From assembly GCA_934293375.1 (NCBI GenBank), contig CAKQYS010000001.1:310001-374000 (forward strand): a stretch of 64,000 bases of DNA, read 5' to 3'. The DNA comes from an uncultured Lachnospiraceae bacterium (lineage in GTDB: Bacteria; Bacillota; Clostridia; Lachnospirales; Lachnospiraceae). The notes beneath the pieces were generated by a model. It saw nothing but the letters and a program-made list of their open reading frames with translations, was not told the DNA's origin and ran no database searches. Numbering within the stretch: the first letter of the stretch is position 1; every line of letters starts with the position of its first letter. A program made the position numbers and the translations under genes. This document shows, one piece after another, positions 17,712 through 25,970 of the stretch.

Positions 17712-19223
17712 TTATTTGATATAGGTCTTCTTTAAAGTTACACGGTCCAGCTTACCGTTTGCAGTGAGCGGCATTGCATCCAGCTTTTCGATCTTATTCG
17801 GGATCATATAGCGTGGCAGCTTCTCTTTTAAGAAAGTTGTAACCTCTGCCTTTTCAAGATCACCCACATAACACAGAATAATCTTCTTCTTAACATCATC
17901 AAAAATACAGCAGGCATTACGAATGCCATCTAACATATTCACGACAACCTCAATCTCGCCAAGCTCAATACGATGTCCCATATGCTTGATCTGATAATCC
18001 TTACGGGAGAGATAAATCAGCTCTCCTCTCTCATTATATTTCGCAAGATCCCCTGTACGATAAATGATCTCCGGATACATATCATTCAGCGGATTCTGTA
18101 CATATGCCTCGCTTGTCTTCTCTGGATTTCTATAATATCCAAGCGTCACGGAAGTACCACGGATACAGATTTCTCCCTGCTCACCCTGTGCCACCGGCTT
18201 ATCATCCGGACCAAGAAGCAAAATTTCTGTATTCTTAAAAGGCCCGCCGATCGGAATTGCCTCATTCAGCTCGAAATCACGATCTACCTTATAATAACAG
18301 CACATACCGGTACCCTCTGTCGGACCATACAGGTTCGTAAACTTACAATTCGGAAGCGCTGCCTTCCATTGTCTATATTGTTTGATCGGGAACACTTCAC
18401 TACCAAATGCGATGGTGTGCAGATATTCCGGCTTTACCTCATCAAGCGCTCCAAATGCAGAAATCATTGTAAGTGCCGATACGACCCAGCAAACTGTGTT
18501 GATCTTATATTCATTCAAAAATTCGATCAGCTTGATTGGGAACATAAACAGTTCTTTTGGAATCAGATATGTGGTAGCACCAAACTTCAATGTCGGATAC
18601 AGCTCCTTTAAACAGGCATCAAAGTATAATGGTGTCTGATTTCCAAAGATCGTATTCTCATTAAACTCCAAAACATCGGAAAGATTTTCAATATAATCCA
18701 GCACAGAACGATGACATGCCATAACACCCTTCGGAATACCGGTGGAACCGGATGTAAAAACAATATACATCGGATCTGTATCGATCTGGTGGTCTCTGAC
18801 ATAAGAAAGGGAATCCTCATCAATCTCAGTCTTGATAAGATCCTGATACAGATACAGTCTGCCCTGGTAGTTAAACTTTGCTGCCATTTCTTTTGTTACA
18901 TCATCACAGATAATCGCCTGTGGATTTAATGTCTGAAAGATCAGCTCAATTCGATGAGCCGGCATTTCCTCATCGATCGGCACATAGTAATTGCCGCCAT
19001 ATACAACGCCAAAGAATGAAACAATTGCTTCAGGACTCTTCTCCATAAACACAACTACCGGCTGCTTATAAAAGCCATCTGCATATAACCGGGATCCAAT
19101 TGCACGGGCATTGTGATAAACCTCTGCAAATGTGATCACAGACTTCGGGCTGCCATAGGCAATCTTGTCTGGTACTCTTGTTACTGTTTTCTCTAAATAC
19201 TGTAAAACATTTCTCTGCTGCAT
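17712..19223 (-). CDS. DltA-like adenylate-forming ligase
   Basis: An AMP-forming enzyme of 503 residues resembling D-alanine:carrier protein ligase and NRPS adenylation domains. Core motifs in order are IVFTSGSTGIPKGV (P-loop), NLYGPTEGTG, GEICIRGTSVTLGYY, YRTGDLAKY, KHMGHRIELGEIE and the C-terminal catalytic lysine in PLTANGKLDR. It activates a carboxylic acid and should load it on a phosphopantetheine carrier, yet no carrier gene is present in the cluster. ATG 19223 has AAGGGTG upstream. A MITE-like element lies immediately 5', separating it from the transglutaminase gene. Confidence 0.85.
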   Translation of the reverse strand: MQQRNVLQYLEKTVTRVPDKIAYGSPKSVITFAEVYHNARAIGSRLYADGFYKQPVVVFMEKSPEAIVSFFGVVYGGNYYVPIDEEMPAHRIELIFQTLNPQAIICDDVTKEMAAKFNYQGRLYLYQDLIKTEIDEDSLSYVRDHQIDTDPMYIVFTSGSTGIPKGVMACHRSVLDYIENLSDVLEFNENTIFGNQTPLYFDACLKELYPTLKFGATTYLIPKELFMFPIKLIEFLNEYKINTVCWVVSALTMISAFGALDEVKPEYLHTIAFGSEVFPIKQYRQWKAALPNCKFTNLYGPTEGTGMCCYYKVDRDFELNEAIPIGGPFKNTEILLLGPDDKPVAQGEQGEICIRGTSVTLGYYRNPEKTSEAYVQNPLNDMYPEIIYRTGDLAKYNERGELIYLSRKDYQIKHMGHRIELGEIEVVVNMLDGIRNACCIFDDVKKKIILCYVGDLEKAEVTTFLKEKLPRYMIPNKIEKLDAMPLTANGKLDRVTLKKTYIK

Positions 19224-19241
19224 GATTTCACCCTTCTATTT

Positions 19242-19251
19242 TTTTATTATT
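19242..19251. repeat. Left target-site duplication of the MITE-like element
   Basis: TTTTATTATT, repeated exactly at 19540-19549 on the other side of the element. The identity extends three more bases (GTA) if the first bases of the terminal repeat are counted. Confidence 0.7.
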
Positions 19252-19539
19252 GTAGGCAATTGCGAAACTCTCAATTACGATTGCGACTATGTGCATATTG
19301 TATAATGTATAAGCAGGTACTTGAAGAACGCCGGTACTTGCAATGAGCACTTAGCGAAGTATTTTTGAGCTTAGTGCGAATGTACACCTGTGCACTTGGC
19401 AAGGTATTCTCGAGCCTAGTGCACATGGTGTTACATTGCTTAGCACCGCTGCGTGATGAAGTAGCGAGAGCGTGCCTGCGATACATTGTGCAATATGCAC
19501 ATAACATCAACATCTTCAAGGAGTTTCGCAATTGTCTAC
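19252..19539. mobile_element. MITE-like fold-back element with 19-bp terminal inverted repeats
   Basis: A 288-bp non-coding element. Its ends, 19252-19270 and 19521-19539, are inverted repeats of GTAGGCAATTGCGAAACTC with one mismatch, flanked by a 10-bp direct repeat. Inside, 19288-19310 pairs with 19481-19503 (two mismatches), and 19313-19320 with 19472-19479. The centre holds two related hairpins, 19347-19377 and 19390-19424, which look like diverged tandem copies. No open frame of note lies inside it. It sits exactly at the transglutaminase stop codon and 28 bp before the DltA-like start, so it splits a probable former operon. The transposase family that would mobilise it is unknown. Confidence 0.75.
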
Positions 19540-19549
19540 TTTTATTATT
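19540..19549. repeat. Right target-site duplication of the MITE-like element
   Basis: TTTTATTATT, the exact partner of 19242-19251. The transglutaminase stop codon (19545-19547) lies inside it, so the insertion left the reading frame intact. Confidence 0.7.
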
Positions 19550-20801
19550 GTAATGAAAATTTCTCTGTAGCACGCTCCGGATACAGGGAATGATCAAATA
19601 TATGACTATTATTATGCGTAGATGAATAAGCTTCCAGCTCATCATCTGTCAACATAAAGAATTCACCGCCACCCTTTCTCGGCGTACAATCATAATGATA
19701 ATACCCGGTTCCAAGATTGACAAGACTCCAATAATGTGCGGAATGACTGGTATCACTCTTCACAATATCCACATTATCTATGCCCAGTACATTGAGCATA
19801 GCCTTCGCTGTTGCAAAATAATTGAAACAGTCTCCCTGATGCTTGGTAAACCCTTGATAAGCACCCTTGATCCAATCTGACTTATCGGATGTATTCACAT
19901 AGGAAATATGGGTTCTCGTCCATGTATAAACTGCCTTGATCTTCTGTGTATCTGACATATCTGCAGTTGTGATCTCTGCCAGCACCTTATTAGCAAGATA
20001 ATTGACAACATCCTCATTACATTCACCATCCTGCGGTTCTTTCACCGTAACAGATATGTATTCAGTCGCAACATTTCCAGCAGCATCTGTTGCTGTATAT
20101 GTGACCGGATACTTACCCGGTGTTTTCAAATCCACCTGAGAATTGTCAATATCCAGCTGTACATTGGTATCAAGGTTGTCAGTCACAGATACACCATTCT
20201 TATATGAGATAGTACCACCCATGCTCACTTCAATATCCTTTGCTCCGGTGATCACAGGCGGCTCTGTATCCTTTGCCACTGTTACCTTTGTGTCTACCTT
20301 CAACTGATTACCGCCAAGGTCTGTCAGCACAACCACAACATCCCGTTCTCCAAGTGTATCAAAATCATACTCCTTATCAAACGCAGCTGACACAACGGTA
20401 TTGTCCTGCACATCCGTCACCAGTGTCATCGGATCCACTTCCATGCCATTGAATACTGTCTGTGGATTCGCCTTTGCCTTCGGAACGGTAGTATCTACAA
20501 TCGTAAGTTTAGATTTATATGTCTTATCATCCAGTTTCAATTCAATCTCATACTCACCCGGACCATTGGTCTGGATCTTTGACATATCGGTCACAAATTC
20601 AGGCTTATATTTATCTTTTTTTGCAAACAGATCGGTCGATACCGTCTGCCCTGCCTGCAATATCACCTTTTTATAGATTTTTCCGCCACAAGTAATCTTA
20701 TATAAGACGATCAGACATAATAATATGCATATTTCTACGATACATACCTTTGTCAAAAAGATTCGGATCGCTCTCTTTCTGCGTTTCGTACTATTTCTCA
20801 C
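19545..20801 (-). CDS. Membrane-anchored transglutaminase-like protein with Ig-like repeats
   Basis: A 418-residue surface protein. A basic N-terminus (STKRRKRAIR) and one transmembrane helix (~12-35) are followed by three beta-rich Ig-like or DUF5011-type repeats (GEYEIELKLDD, GERDVVVVLTDLGGN, GKYPVTYTATDAAGN). A C-terminal transglutaminase/cysteine-protease domain follows, with the Cys in QGDCFNYF, His in SAHYWSLV and Asp in YHYDCTP, so the triad is intact. I chose GTG 20801: GGGAGGAA lies six bases upstream and the longer in-frame reading would run back through the promoter. It probably processes or cross-links cell-surface polymers near the DltAB-like genes. Confidence 0.85.
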   Translation of the reverse strand: MRNSTKRRKRAIRIFLTKVCIVEICILLCLIVLYKITCGGKIYKKVILQAGQTVSTDLFAKKDKYKPEFVTDMSKIQTNGPGEYEIELKLDDKTYKSKLTIVDTTVPKAKANPQTVFNGMEVDPMTLVTDVQDNTVVSAAFDKEYDFDTLGERDVVVVLTDLGGNQLKVDTKVTVAKDTEPPVITGAKDIEVSMGGTISYKNGVSVTDNLDTNVQLDIDNSQVDLKTPGKYPVTYTATDAAGNVATEYISVTVKEPQDGECNEDVVNYLANKVLAEITTADMSDTQKIKAVYTWTRTHISYVNTSDKSDWIKGAYQGFTKHQGDCFNYFATAKAMLNVLGIDNVDIVKSDTSHSAHYWSLVNLGTGYYHYDCTPRKGGGEFFMLTDDELEAYSSTHNNSHIFDHSLYPERATEKFSLQ

Positions 20802-20831
20802 AATGCTTCCTCCCATTCTCATAAATAAACC

Positions 20832-20856
20832 AAACCCCATTATAACAATGGGGTTT
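20832..20856 (-). terminator. Hairpin overlapping the transglutaminase promoter, possible pdp terminator
   Basis: A 10-bp perfect stem (AAACCCCATT / AATGGGGTTT) with a 5-nt loop on the minus strand, 43 bp after the pdp stop. The following tract (GGTTTATTT) is only partly U-rich, so it may be a weak terminator or an operator, since the next promoter's -10 lies in it. Confidence 0.5.
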
Positions 20857-20867
20857 CTGGCTGTCAA
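20839..20867 (-). promoter_or_regulatory. Perfect consensus sigma-A promoter of the transglutaminase gene
   Basis: TTGACA (20862-20867), 17-bp spacer, TATAAT (20839-20844). Both hexamers and the spacing are at consensus. The -10 lies in the loop of the overlapping hairpin. The expected start near 20832 leaves a leader of about 30 nt. Confidence 0.85.
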
Positions 20868-20899
20868 GGTTAGAGAACGGATGTCATAATATCTTCAGA

Positions 20900-22210
20900 T
20901 TATGATTCGCGATATATTTTATATATACATGGATTCCGTTTTGGACAATCATCAGACAGCGTATAGGCTGACAGCAGCCGCTCTTTTGCATCTGTGATCC
21001 GGTTTTGATCGTTGCAATATAAATAAGCAAATGTCTCCCCTGCATCCACATGATCCCCGAGCTTTTTCTCAAGCCGTATACCAACAGCGTGATCGATCTG
21101 ATCCTCTTTCTTTTCGCGGCCTCCACCCAACATCAAAGAAACCATGCCAACCTCATTTGTCTGACAGGAAGCAAGATATCCTGCACGATCAAAACTCACC
21201 GGTTCCACAATGGATGCCTGTTCCATTAAGCTATCATCTTCTATTATATTGGGATCTCCTCCCTGTGCCTTTACAAACTCCCGGAATTTATTGAGAGCAC
21301 TGCCGTTTGCAATCGTATTTTTTGCCGTCTCCATGGCAGTCTTCTCATCCGGATATTTTCCTGATGCCATTAACATACATGCAGCCAACTGATATGTGAC
21401 CTGCATCAGTCTTTCTTCTCCCTGCCCCTTCAGAGCCTCTATGACTTCCATTATTTCTAACGCATTGCCTACACAATGCCCCAGAGGCTCATTCATATCT
21501 GTAATGACTGCACACATATTTCTGCCCGCAAGATTTCCGATTGAAACCATTGTCCTGCCAAGAGACAGTGCATCTTCATAAGTCTGCATAAATGCACCGC
21601 TTCCTACCTTGACATCCAAAACGATCGCATCAGCACCGGAAGCCAGCTTTTTACTCATGATACTGGATGCAATGAGTGGTTCTGAATCCACCGTAGCCGT
21701 TACATCCCGTAGTGCATAAATTTTTTTGTCTGCCGGTGTCAGATTTGCAGTTTGTCCTACCAATGCCATGCCGATCGTATTTACATTATGAATAAACTGC
21801 TCTTCTGTCAGAGCCGTGGCAAATCCCGGAATACTCTCCAATTTATCGATCGTACCACCTGTATGTCCAAGTCCCCGACCACTCATTTTAGCAACCGGAA
21901 TACCACATGCCGCCAGAATCGGCCCCAGAATCAGAGAGGTCTTGTCTCCTACACCTCCTGTTGAATGCTTATCCACCTTCACACCGTGAATGCCGGACAG
22001 ATCCAGACGATCCCCACTGTCAGCCATCGCCTTCGTCATCGCATGCGTTTCCTCTTTCGTCATACCATTAAAATACACAGCCATTAAAAATGCCGACATC
22101 TGATAGTCCGGAATCTCTCCTGATGTAAATCCATTGACAACAAACGAAATCTCCTCCGTACTTAATTTCTTTTGATATTTCTTCTTATTGATAATATCGT
22201 ACATCCGCAT
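20900..22210 (-). CDS. pdp: Pyrimidine-nucleoside phosphorylase
   Basis: Splits uridine or thymidine with phosphate to give the base and (deoxy)ribose-1-phosphate. The 436-residue protein starts MRMYDIINKKK, has the helical domain, then the phosphate-binding VDKHSTGGVGDKTS signature and SGRGLGHTGGTIDKLESIPG. Length fits the Pdp/DeoA family. It follows deoB by 20 bp, and deoB would convert the sugar-1-phosphate to the 5-phosphate, so the pair forms a pyrimidine-nucleoside catabolic unit. Confidence 0.95.
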   Translation of the reverse strand: MRMYDIINKKKYQKKLSTEEISFVVNGFTSGEIPDYQMSAFLMAVYFNGMTKEETHAMTKAMADSGDRLDLSGIHGVKVDKHSTGGVGDKTSLILGPILAACGIPVAKMSGRGLGHTGGTIDKLESIPGFATALTEEQFIHNVNTIGMALVGQTANLTPADKKIYALRDVTATVDSEPLIASSIMSKKLASGADAIVLDVKVGSGAFMQTYEDALSLGRTMVSIGNLAGRNMCAVITDMNEPLGHCVGNALEIMEVIEALKGQGEERLMQVTYQLAACMLMASGKYPDEKTAMETAKNTIANGSALNKFREFVKAQGGDPNIIEDDSLMEQASIVEPVSFDRAGYLASCQTNEVGMVSLMLGGGREKKEDQIDHAVGIRLEKKLGDHVDAGETFAYLYCNDQNRITDAKERLLSAYTLSDDCPKRNPCIYKIYRES

Positions 22211-22230
22211 GATTACTCACCCTTTCTGCT

Positions 22231-23415
22231 CTACCGCACGATCTTTTGTGCAACACTACTGCCGTTTAGCGGTCTTTTCACGCCTAACAAATCCGCTACC
22301 GTACATCCGGTGTCTGCAAAGGAAGACATCGTACCGAGATTGTATCCCTGCTTTAAATGGTGTCCATAATATAAAACCGGAACATATTCTCTGGTATGAT
22401 CTGTTCCCTTAAATGTCGGATCACATCCATGATCGGCCGTGATCACCAAAACATCTGTATCCCGCATTGCTTCCATGACTTCAGGAAGCCGCTGATCAAA
22501 TGCCTCTAGTCCATCACCATACCCTTTCGCATCCCGTCTGTGTCCCCACTTAGAATCGAACTCAACAAGATTCGTAAAGATCAATCCCTTTTTTATCTTC
22601 TTCATAGCCATAAGTGTCTGATCCATACCATCCATGTTATCCTTTGTATGTATGCCGTCAGTAATTCCTACACCATCAAAGATATCAGAAATCTTGCCTA
22701 CAGCATAAACTGTCTGTCCCGCCTGTTCAATATATGGCAGCAAATTATCCCCGGAAGGCTTTCTTGAAAAATCGCGTCTGTTAGAAGTTCTGACATAAGC
22801 ATTGCCGTCTTTTATAAATGGTCTTGCGATCACTCTCGCCACATTATGTTCTCCCGTCAAGAGTTCACGTGCTGCATGACACAGCCGGTAAAGTTCCTCC
22901 GGAGGATAAATATCCTCACACGCAGCAATTTGGAATACACTGTCTGCAGATGTATAAACAATCGGCTTCCTTGTCTGCATATGTGCATCTCCCAATTCAC
23001 GAATGATCACTGTCCCGGATGCTACACAATTACCAAGATATCCCGGCACCCCGGTGCTTTCTACCCACGCATTCATAATATCCTGTGGAAATCCATTCGG
23101 ATAAGTTGGAAATGGATCTTTCGTCACAATTCCGGTCATCTCCCAATGTCCAATCGTAGTATCCTTTCCATTAGATTGTTCCATCAGGCGGCCATAACAG
23201 CCAACAGGCTCCAAAACAGGTGATATTCCCTGCATCCCATCGATATTTCCATAACCGATACTCCGAAGATTGGGAAGTGCTAACGGTCTGTAACATTTGC
23301 AAATATTTCCAATTGTATTGGCACCCACATCACCAAATCTGGCTGCATCCGGCAGTTCCCCCATTCCCACACTATCCAGCACGATCCAGATTACACGGTC
23401 AAAACCCTCCATCAT
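22231..23415 (-). CDS. deoB: Phosphopentomutase
   Basis: Interconverts (deoxy)ribose-1-phosphate and 5-phosphate. The 394-residue protein has the alkaline-phosphatase-superfamily metal motifs WIVLDSVGMGELPDA, GKDTTIGHWEM (phospho-acceptor Thr) and ITADHGCDPTFKGTDHTRE. Start ATG 23415 follows AAGGAGGG by five bases. First gene of the deoB-pdp operon, with a clear promoter divergent from the DAHP synthase gene. Confidence 0.96.
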   Translation of the reverse strand: MMEGFDRVIWIVLDSVGMGELPDAARFGDVGANTIGNICKCYRPLALPNLRSIGYGNIDGMQGISPVLEPVGCYGRLMEQSNGKDTTIGHWEMTGIVTKDPFPTYPNGFPQDIMNAWVESTGVPGYLGNCVASGTVIIRELGDAHMQTRKPIVYTSADSVFQIAACEDIYPPEELYRLCHAARELLTGEHNVARVIARPFIKDGNAYVRTSNRRDFSRKPSGDNLLPYIEQAGQTVYAVGKISDIFDGVGITDGIHTKDNMDGMDQTLMAMKKIKKGLIFTNLVEFDSKWGHRRDAKGYGDGLEAFDQRLPEVMEAMRDTDVLVITADHGCDPTFKGTDHTREYVPVLYYGHHLKQGYNLGTMSSFADTGCTVADLLGVKRPLNGSSVAQKIVR

Positions 23416-23460
23416 ACATACCCTCCTTCACCTGATTATTGATATTATTGTTGTATATGC

Positions 23461-23489
23461 ATTATATCATACCCCTAAATCCCGAACAA
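23461..23489 (-). promoter_or_regulatory. Sigma-A promoter of deoB-pdp
   Basis: TTGTTC (23484-23489), 17-bp spacer, TATAAT (23461-23466) on the minus strand. Its -35 is only 6 bp from the -35 of the divergent aroF promoter. Confidence 0.75.
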
Positions 23490-23495
23490 GGAAAT

Positions 23496-23524
23496 TTGAC
23501 TATTCACATAGTTTGTGCTAGTAT
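23496..23524 (+). promoter_or_regulatory. Sigma-A promoter of the DAHP synthase gene
   Basis: TTGACT (23496-23501), 17-bp spacer, TAGTAT (23519-23524) preceded by TGC, an extended -10. The leader would be about 45 nt, too short for a T-box or trp-type attenuator. Confidence 0.8.
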
Positions 23525-23575
23525 TTAGCATTAGGTAATTTATTAAATACAATACATGAATAAGGAGTTTCTAAA

Positions 23576-24604
23576 ATGTCATTACATCAGATCAAAAGAG
23601 TGCCTACTGCAGAAGAGATCCGTGAGATCATGCCCGTATCCACTTCTCTCCAGGTCATCAAGAAACAGCGTGACGAAGAAATCGCACATATCTTAAAAGG
23701 AGAAGAAGACAAATTTCTTCTGATCATTGGACCATGTTCAGCTGATAACGAAGATGCTGTATGTGATTATGTGAATAGACTTGCTAAGGTTGGAGAAAAG
23801 GTTAAGGATAAAATTCTGATCATTCCCCGTATCTACACCAACAAACCTCGTACCACCGGTGCCGGCTACAAAGGTATGCTTCATCAGCCTGATCCGAACA
23901 GCAAATCTGATTTTGTGGCAGGATTGAAGGCGATTCGCAAGATGCATATCCGTGCAATGGAAGAAACCGGGCTGACAGCCGCAGATGAAATGCTCTACTC
24001 TGAAAATTGGCTGTATATGGAGGATCTTCTTTCCTATGTTGCAATCGGTGCAAGAAGCGTCGAAGATCAGGAACACCGTTTAACAGCCAGCGGTATGGAC
24101 ATTCCGGTTGGTATGAAGAATCCAACCAGTGGTGATCTTACCGTCATGATGAATTCATGTCTGGCCGGGCAGATGACACATACATTTCTCTATTCCGGCT
24201 GGGAAACAAGAACAGATGGCAATCCATTAGTACACTGTATCCTTCGTGGTTCTTTAAATAAGCATGGACAGTCAGTTCCAAATTATCATTATGAAGATCT
24301 GATCCAGCTCTATGAACTTTATCAGAAGTTTGATCTTGTCAATCCGGCATGTATTGTAGATGCCAACCACAATAATTCCGGTAAAAAGTGGGATCAACAG
24401 CCTAGAATCGTCAAAGAAGTTCTGCATAGTATGCGGCATTCCGATGAAATTGCAGGTCTTGTGAAAGGCGTCATGGTAGAAAGCTACATCGAAGATGGCA
24501 ACCAGCCTGTTGACGGCGGATGCTACGGAAAGTCTATCACCGACGCATGTATCGGTTGGGATAAAACAGAGCGACTGATCTTAGAAATTGCTGAATTGTT
24601 ATAA
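23576..24604 (+). CDS. aroF: 3-deoxy-7-phosphoheptulonate (DAHP) synthase, class I
   Basis: Condenses phosphoenolpyruvate with erythrose-4-phosphate to start the shikimate pathway. The 342-residue protein is the AroF/G/H (class I alpha) type: LLIIGPCSADN, RIYTNKPRTTGAGYKGM, TAADEMLYSENW, GARSVEDQEHR, GMKNPTSGDL and IVDANHNNSGKK, including the PEP and metal ligands. Which of AroF, AroG or AroH it matches in feedback control cannot be told, so the symbol is nominal. AAGGAG precedes the ATG. It is a single-gene unit with its own promoter and terminator on the plus strand. Confidence 0.94.
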   Translation: MSLHQIKRVPTAEEIREIMPVSTSLQVIKKQRDEEIAHILKGEEDKFLLIIGPCSADNEDAVCDYVNRLAKVGEKVKDKILIIPRIYTNKPRTTGAGYKGMLHQPDPNSKSDFVAGLKAIRKMHIRAMEETGLTAADEMLYSENWLYMEDLLSYVAIGARSVEDQEHRLTASGMDIPVGMKNPTSGDLTVMMNSCLAGQMTHTFLYSGWETRTDGNPLVHCILRGSLNKHGQSVPNYHYEDLIQLYELYQKFDLVNPACIVDANHNNSGKKWDQQPRIVKEVLHSMRHSDEIAGLVKGVMVESYIEDGNQPVDGGCYGKSITDACIGWDKTERLILEIAELL

Positions 24605-24606
24605 TC

Positions 24607-24643
24607 AAATGCGGTTGTGAAACACACAACCGCATTTTTATAT
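24607..24643 (+). terminator. Intrinsic terminator of the DAHP synthase gene
   Basis: A 13-bp perfect stem (AAATGCGGTTGTG / CACAACCGCATTT, 24607-24619 and 24625-24637), then TTATATTTTC. It begins just after the stop codon and may also help end the convergent carboxypeptidase transcript. Confidence 0.88.
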
Positions 24644-24646
24644 TTT

Positions 24647-25924
24647 CTATATGCTTATCTCCTGTCCGCAAAACAGTCTTAGGATCTGTCCCAAACAGTA
24701 TTCAAATGTGATATGCCGGATACCGGTTGCTGCTCTGACAGCTACCCGGCGCAGCGGCTGATCATTGATCAAGATTTCCACCGAACCGATCACTTCCCCT
24801 TGTTTTACCGGAGCTTCGATATACTCCGGGACATGATATCGATAAGTCACCTGCTCCCAGTCTGCCATATACAATCGAACAGTTTCTTCAGTATATCCAT
24901 AACACCAGTCCGCCTCTATTCCGTCATGTACAGAAAGCATGACCGCATCCTGCTCAGGTTTATATACAGTTCTTTGCTTATAACACGAAAAACCATAGTC
25001 AAATAATGCACGCATATCTTTCCATTTATAGTTCTTATGTGGTGGCCATCCACAGCCTAATACCACTGCGATCATCGTATGCTCATCTCTTGTAACTGCA
25101 CCCACAAAACAATATCCGGCATTCCCCGTGAATCCGGTCTTTACACCGATCGCCCCATCATACATATGCAAAAACGCATTATGATTGTGAACCGAAAAGC
25201 TACGGTTGTTTGAAATATCTGCAAATGTATAATCCGTTGTGTTGGTAATCTCTATGAACTGCGGATTTGATATCGCATATCTTGCAATCAATGCCATATC
25301 ATACGCCGTACTGTAATGTGCATCATCATCTAATCCATTTGGTGTTACAAAATTCGTATGATATGCACCAATTTCTGCTGCTTTCTGATTCATCAGTGCC
25401 GCAAATCCTTCTACATTTCCACCAATATGTTCTGCAATCGCAACCGCCACATCATTATGTGACTCAAGCATCAGGGAATATAACAGATCTTTCAGATAAT
25501 ATTGTTCCCCTTTATGTACATTTAATCTGACCTGCGGCATAGATGCCGCATACGAGGAAATCGTAACCGGATCTTCCAGGTTTCCATATTCCAGGGCAAT
25601 AATCAGTGTCATGATCTTTGTTGTGGAGGCCATTGCCCGCTGCTCATATCCCTGTTTTTCGTACAATACCCGACCATTTTCTGCATCCACCAGCACTGCC
25701 GATGCAGCTTCCAACGGCAGGGGATCATTCTTATTTACCCCTTCTGTCTGCCACGATGTCACAGATACAACATCTGGTTGTTTTTTCCATGTTTTGTATT
25801 TTAAAGTTCCTGTGATCCCTTGTATAACAGACATGCCACATAATACAGAAATCAAAAAAACAGAGCAGACAATGCCTATATATCGTCCTGCTCTGTGTAT
25901 TGTATATCTCATATGCCACCACAT
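24647..25924 (-). CDS. D-alanyl-D-alanine carboxypeptidase, S11 family, second copy
   Basis: A 425-residue S11 serine peptidase that would trim peptidoglycan stem peptides. An N-terminal helix or signal peptide lies at residues ~16-40. Motifs are STTK (in ASTTKIMT), SHN (in ESHNDVA, where SGN is usual) and KTG (in GVKTGFTG). A C-terminal beta domain and a hydrophobic tail are present. The start could be ATG 25924 or ATG 25912. It is downstream of the phospholipase-like, PAP2-like and GT2 genes on the same strand and may belong with them. Confidence 0.9.
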   Translation of the reverse strand: MWWHMRYTIHRAGRYIGIVCSVFLISVLCGMSVIQGITGTLKYKTWKKQPDVVSVTSWQTEGVNKNDPLPLEAASAVLVDAENGRVLYEKQGYEQRAMASTTKIMTLIIALEYGNLEDPVTISSYAASMPQVRLNVHKGEQYYLKDLLYSLMLESHNDVAVAIAEHIGGNVEGFAALMNQKAAEIGAYHTNFVTPNGLDDDAHYSTAYDMALIARYAISNPQFIEITNTTDYTFADISNNRSFSVHNHNAFLHMYDGAIGVKTGFTGNAGYCFVGAVTRDEHTMIAVVLGCGWPPHKNYKWKDMRALFDYGFSCYKQRTVYKPEQDAVMLSVHDGIEADWCYGYTEETVRLYMADWEQVTYRYHVPEYIEAPVKQGEVIGSVEILINDQPLRRVAVRAATGIRHITFEYCLGQILRLFCGQEISI

Positions 25925-25970
25925 AGAATCTCTTCATCTCTATATCTATGCATAACCGCTCCAAAAAATG

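Noticed and set aside
19271..19645. Minus-strand open frame through the MITE, possible missing carrier protein
   Set aside because: It starts inside the transglutaminase gene in another frame, has no DSL phosphopantetheine motif and mostly follows hairpin sequence.
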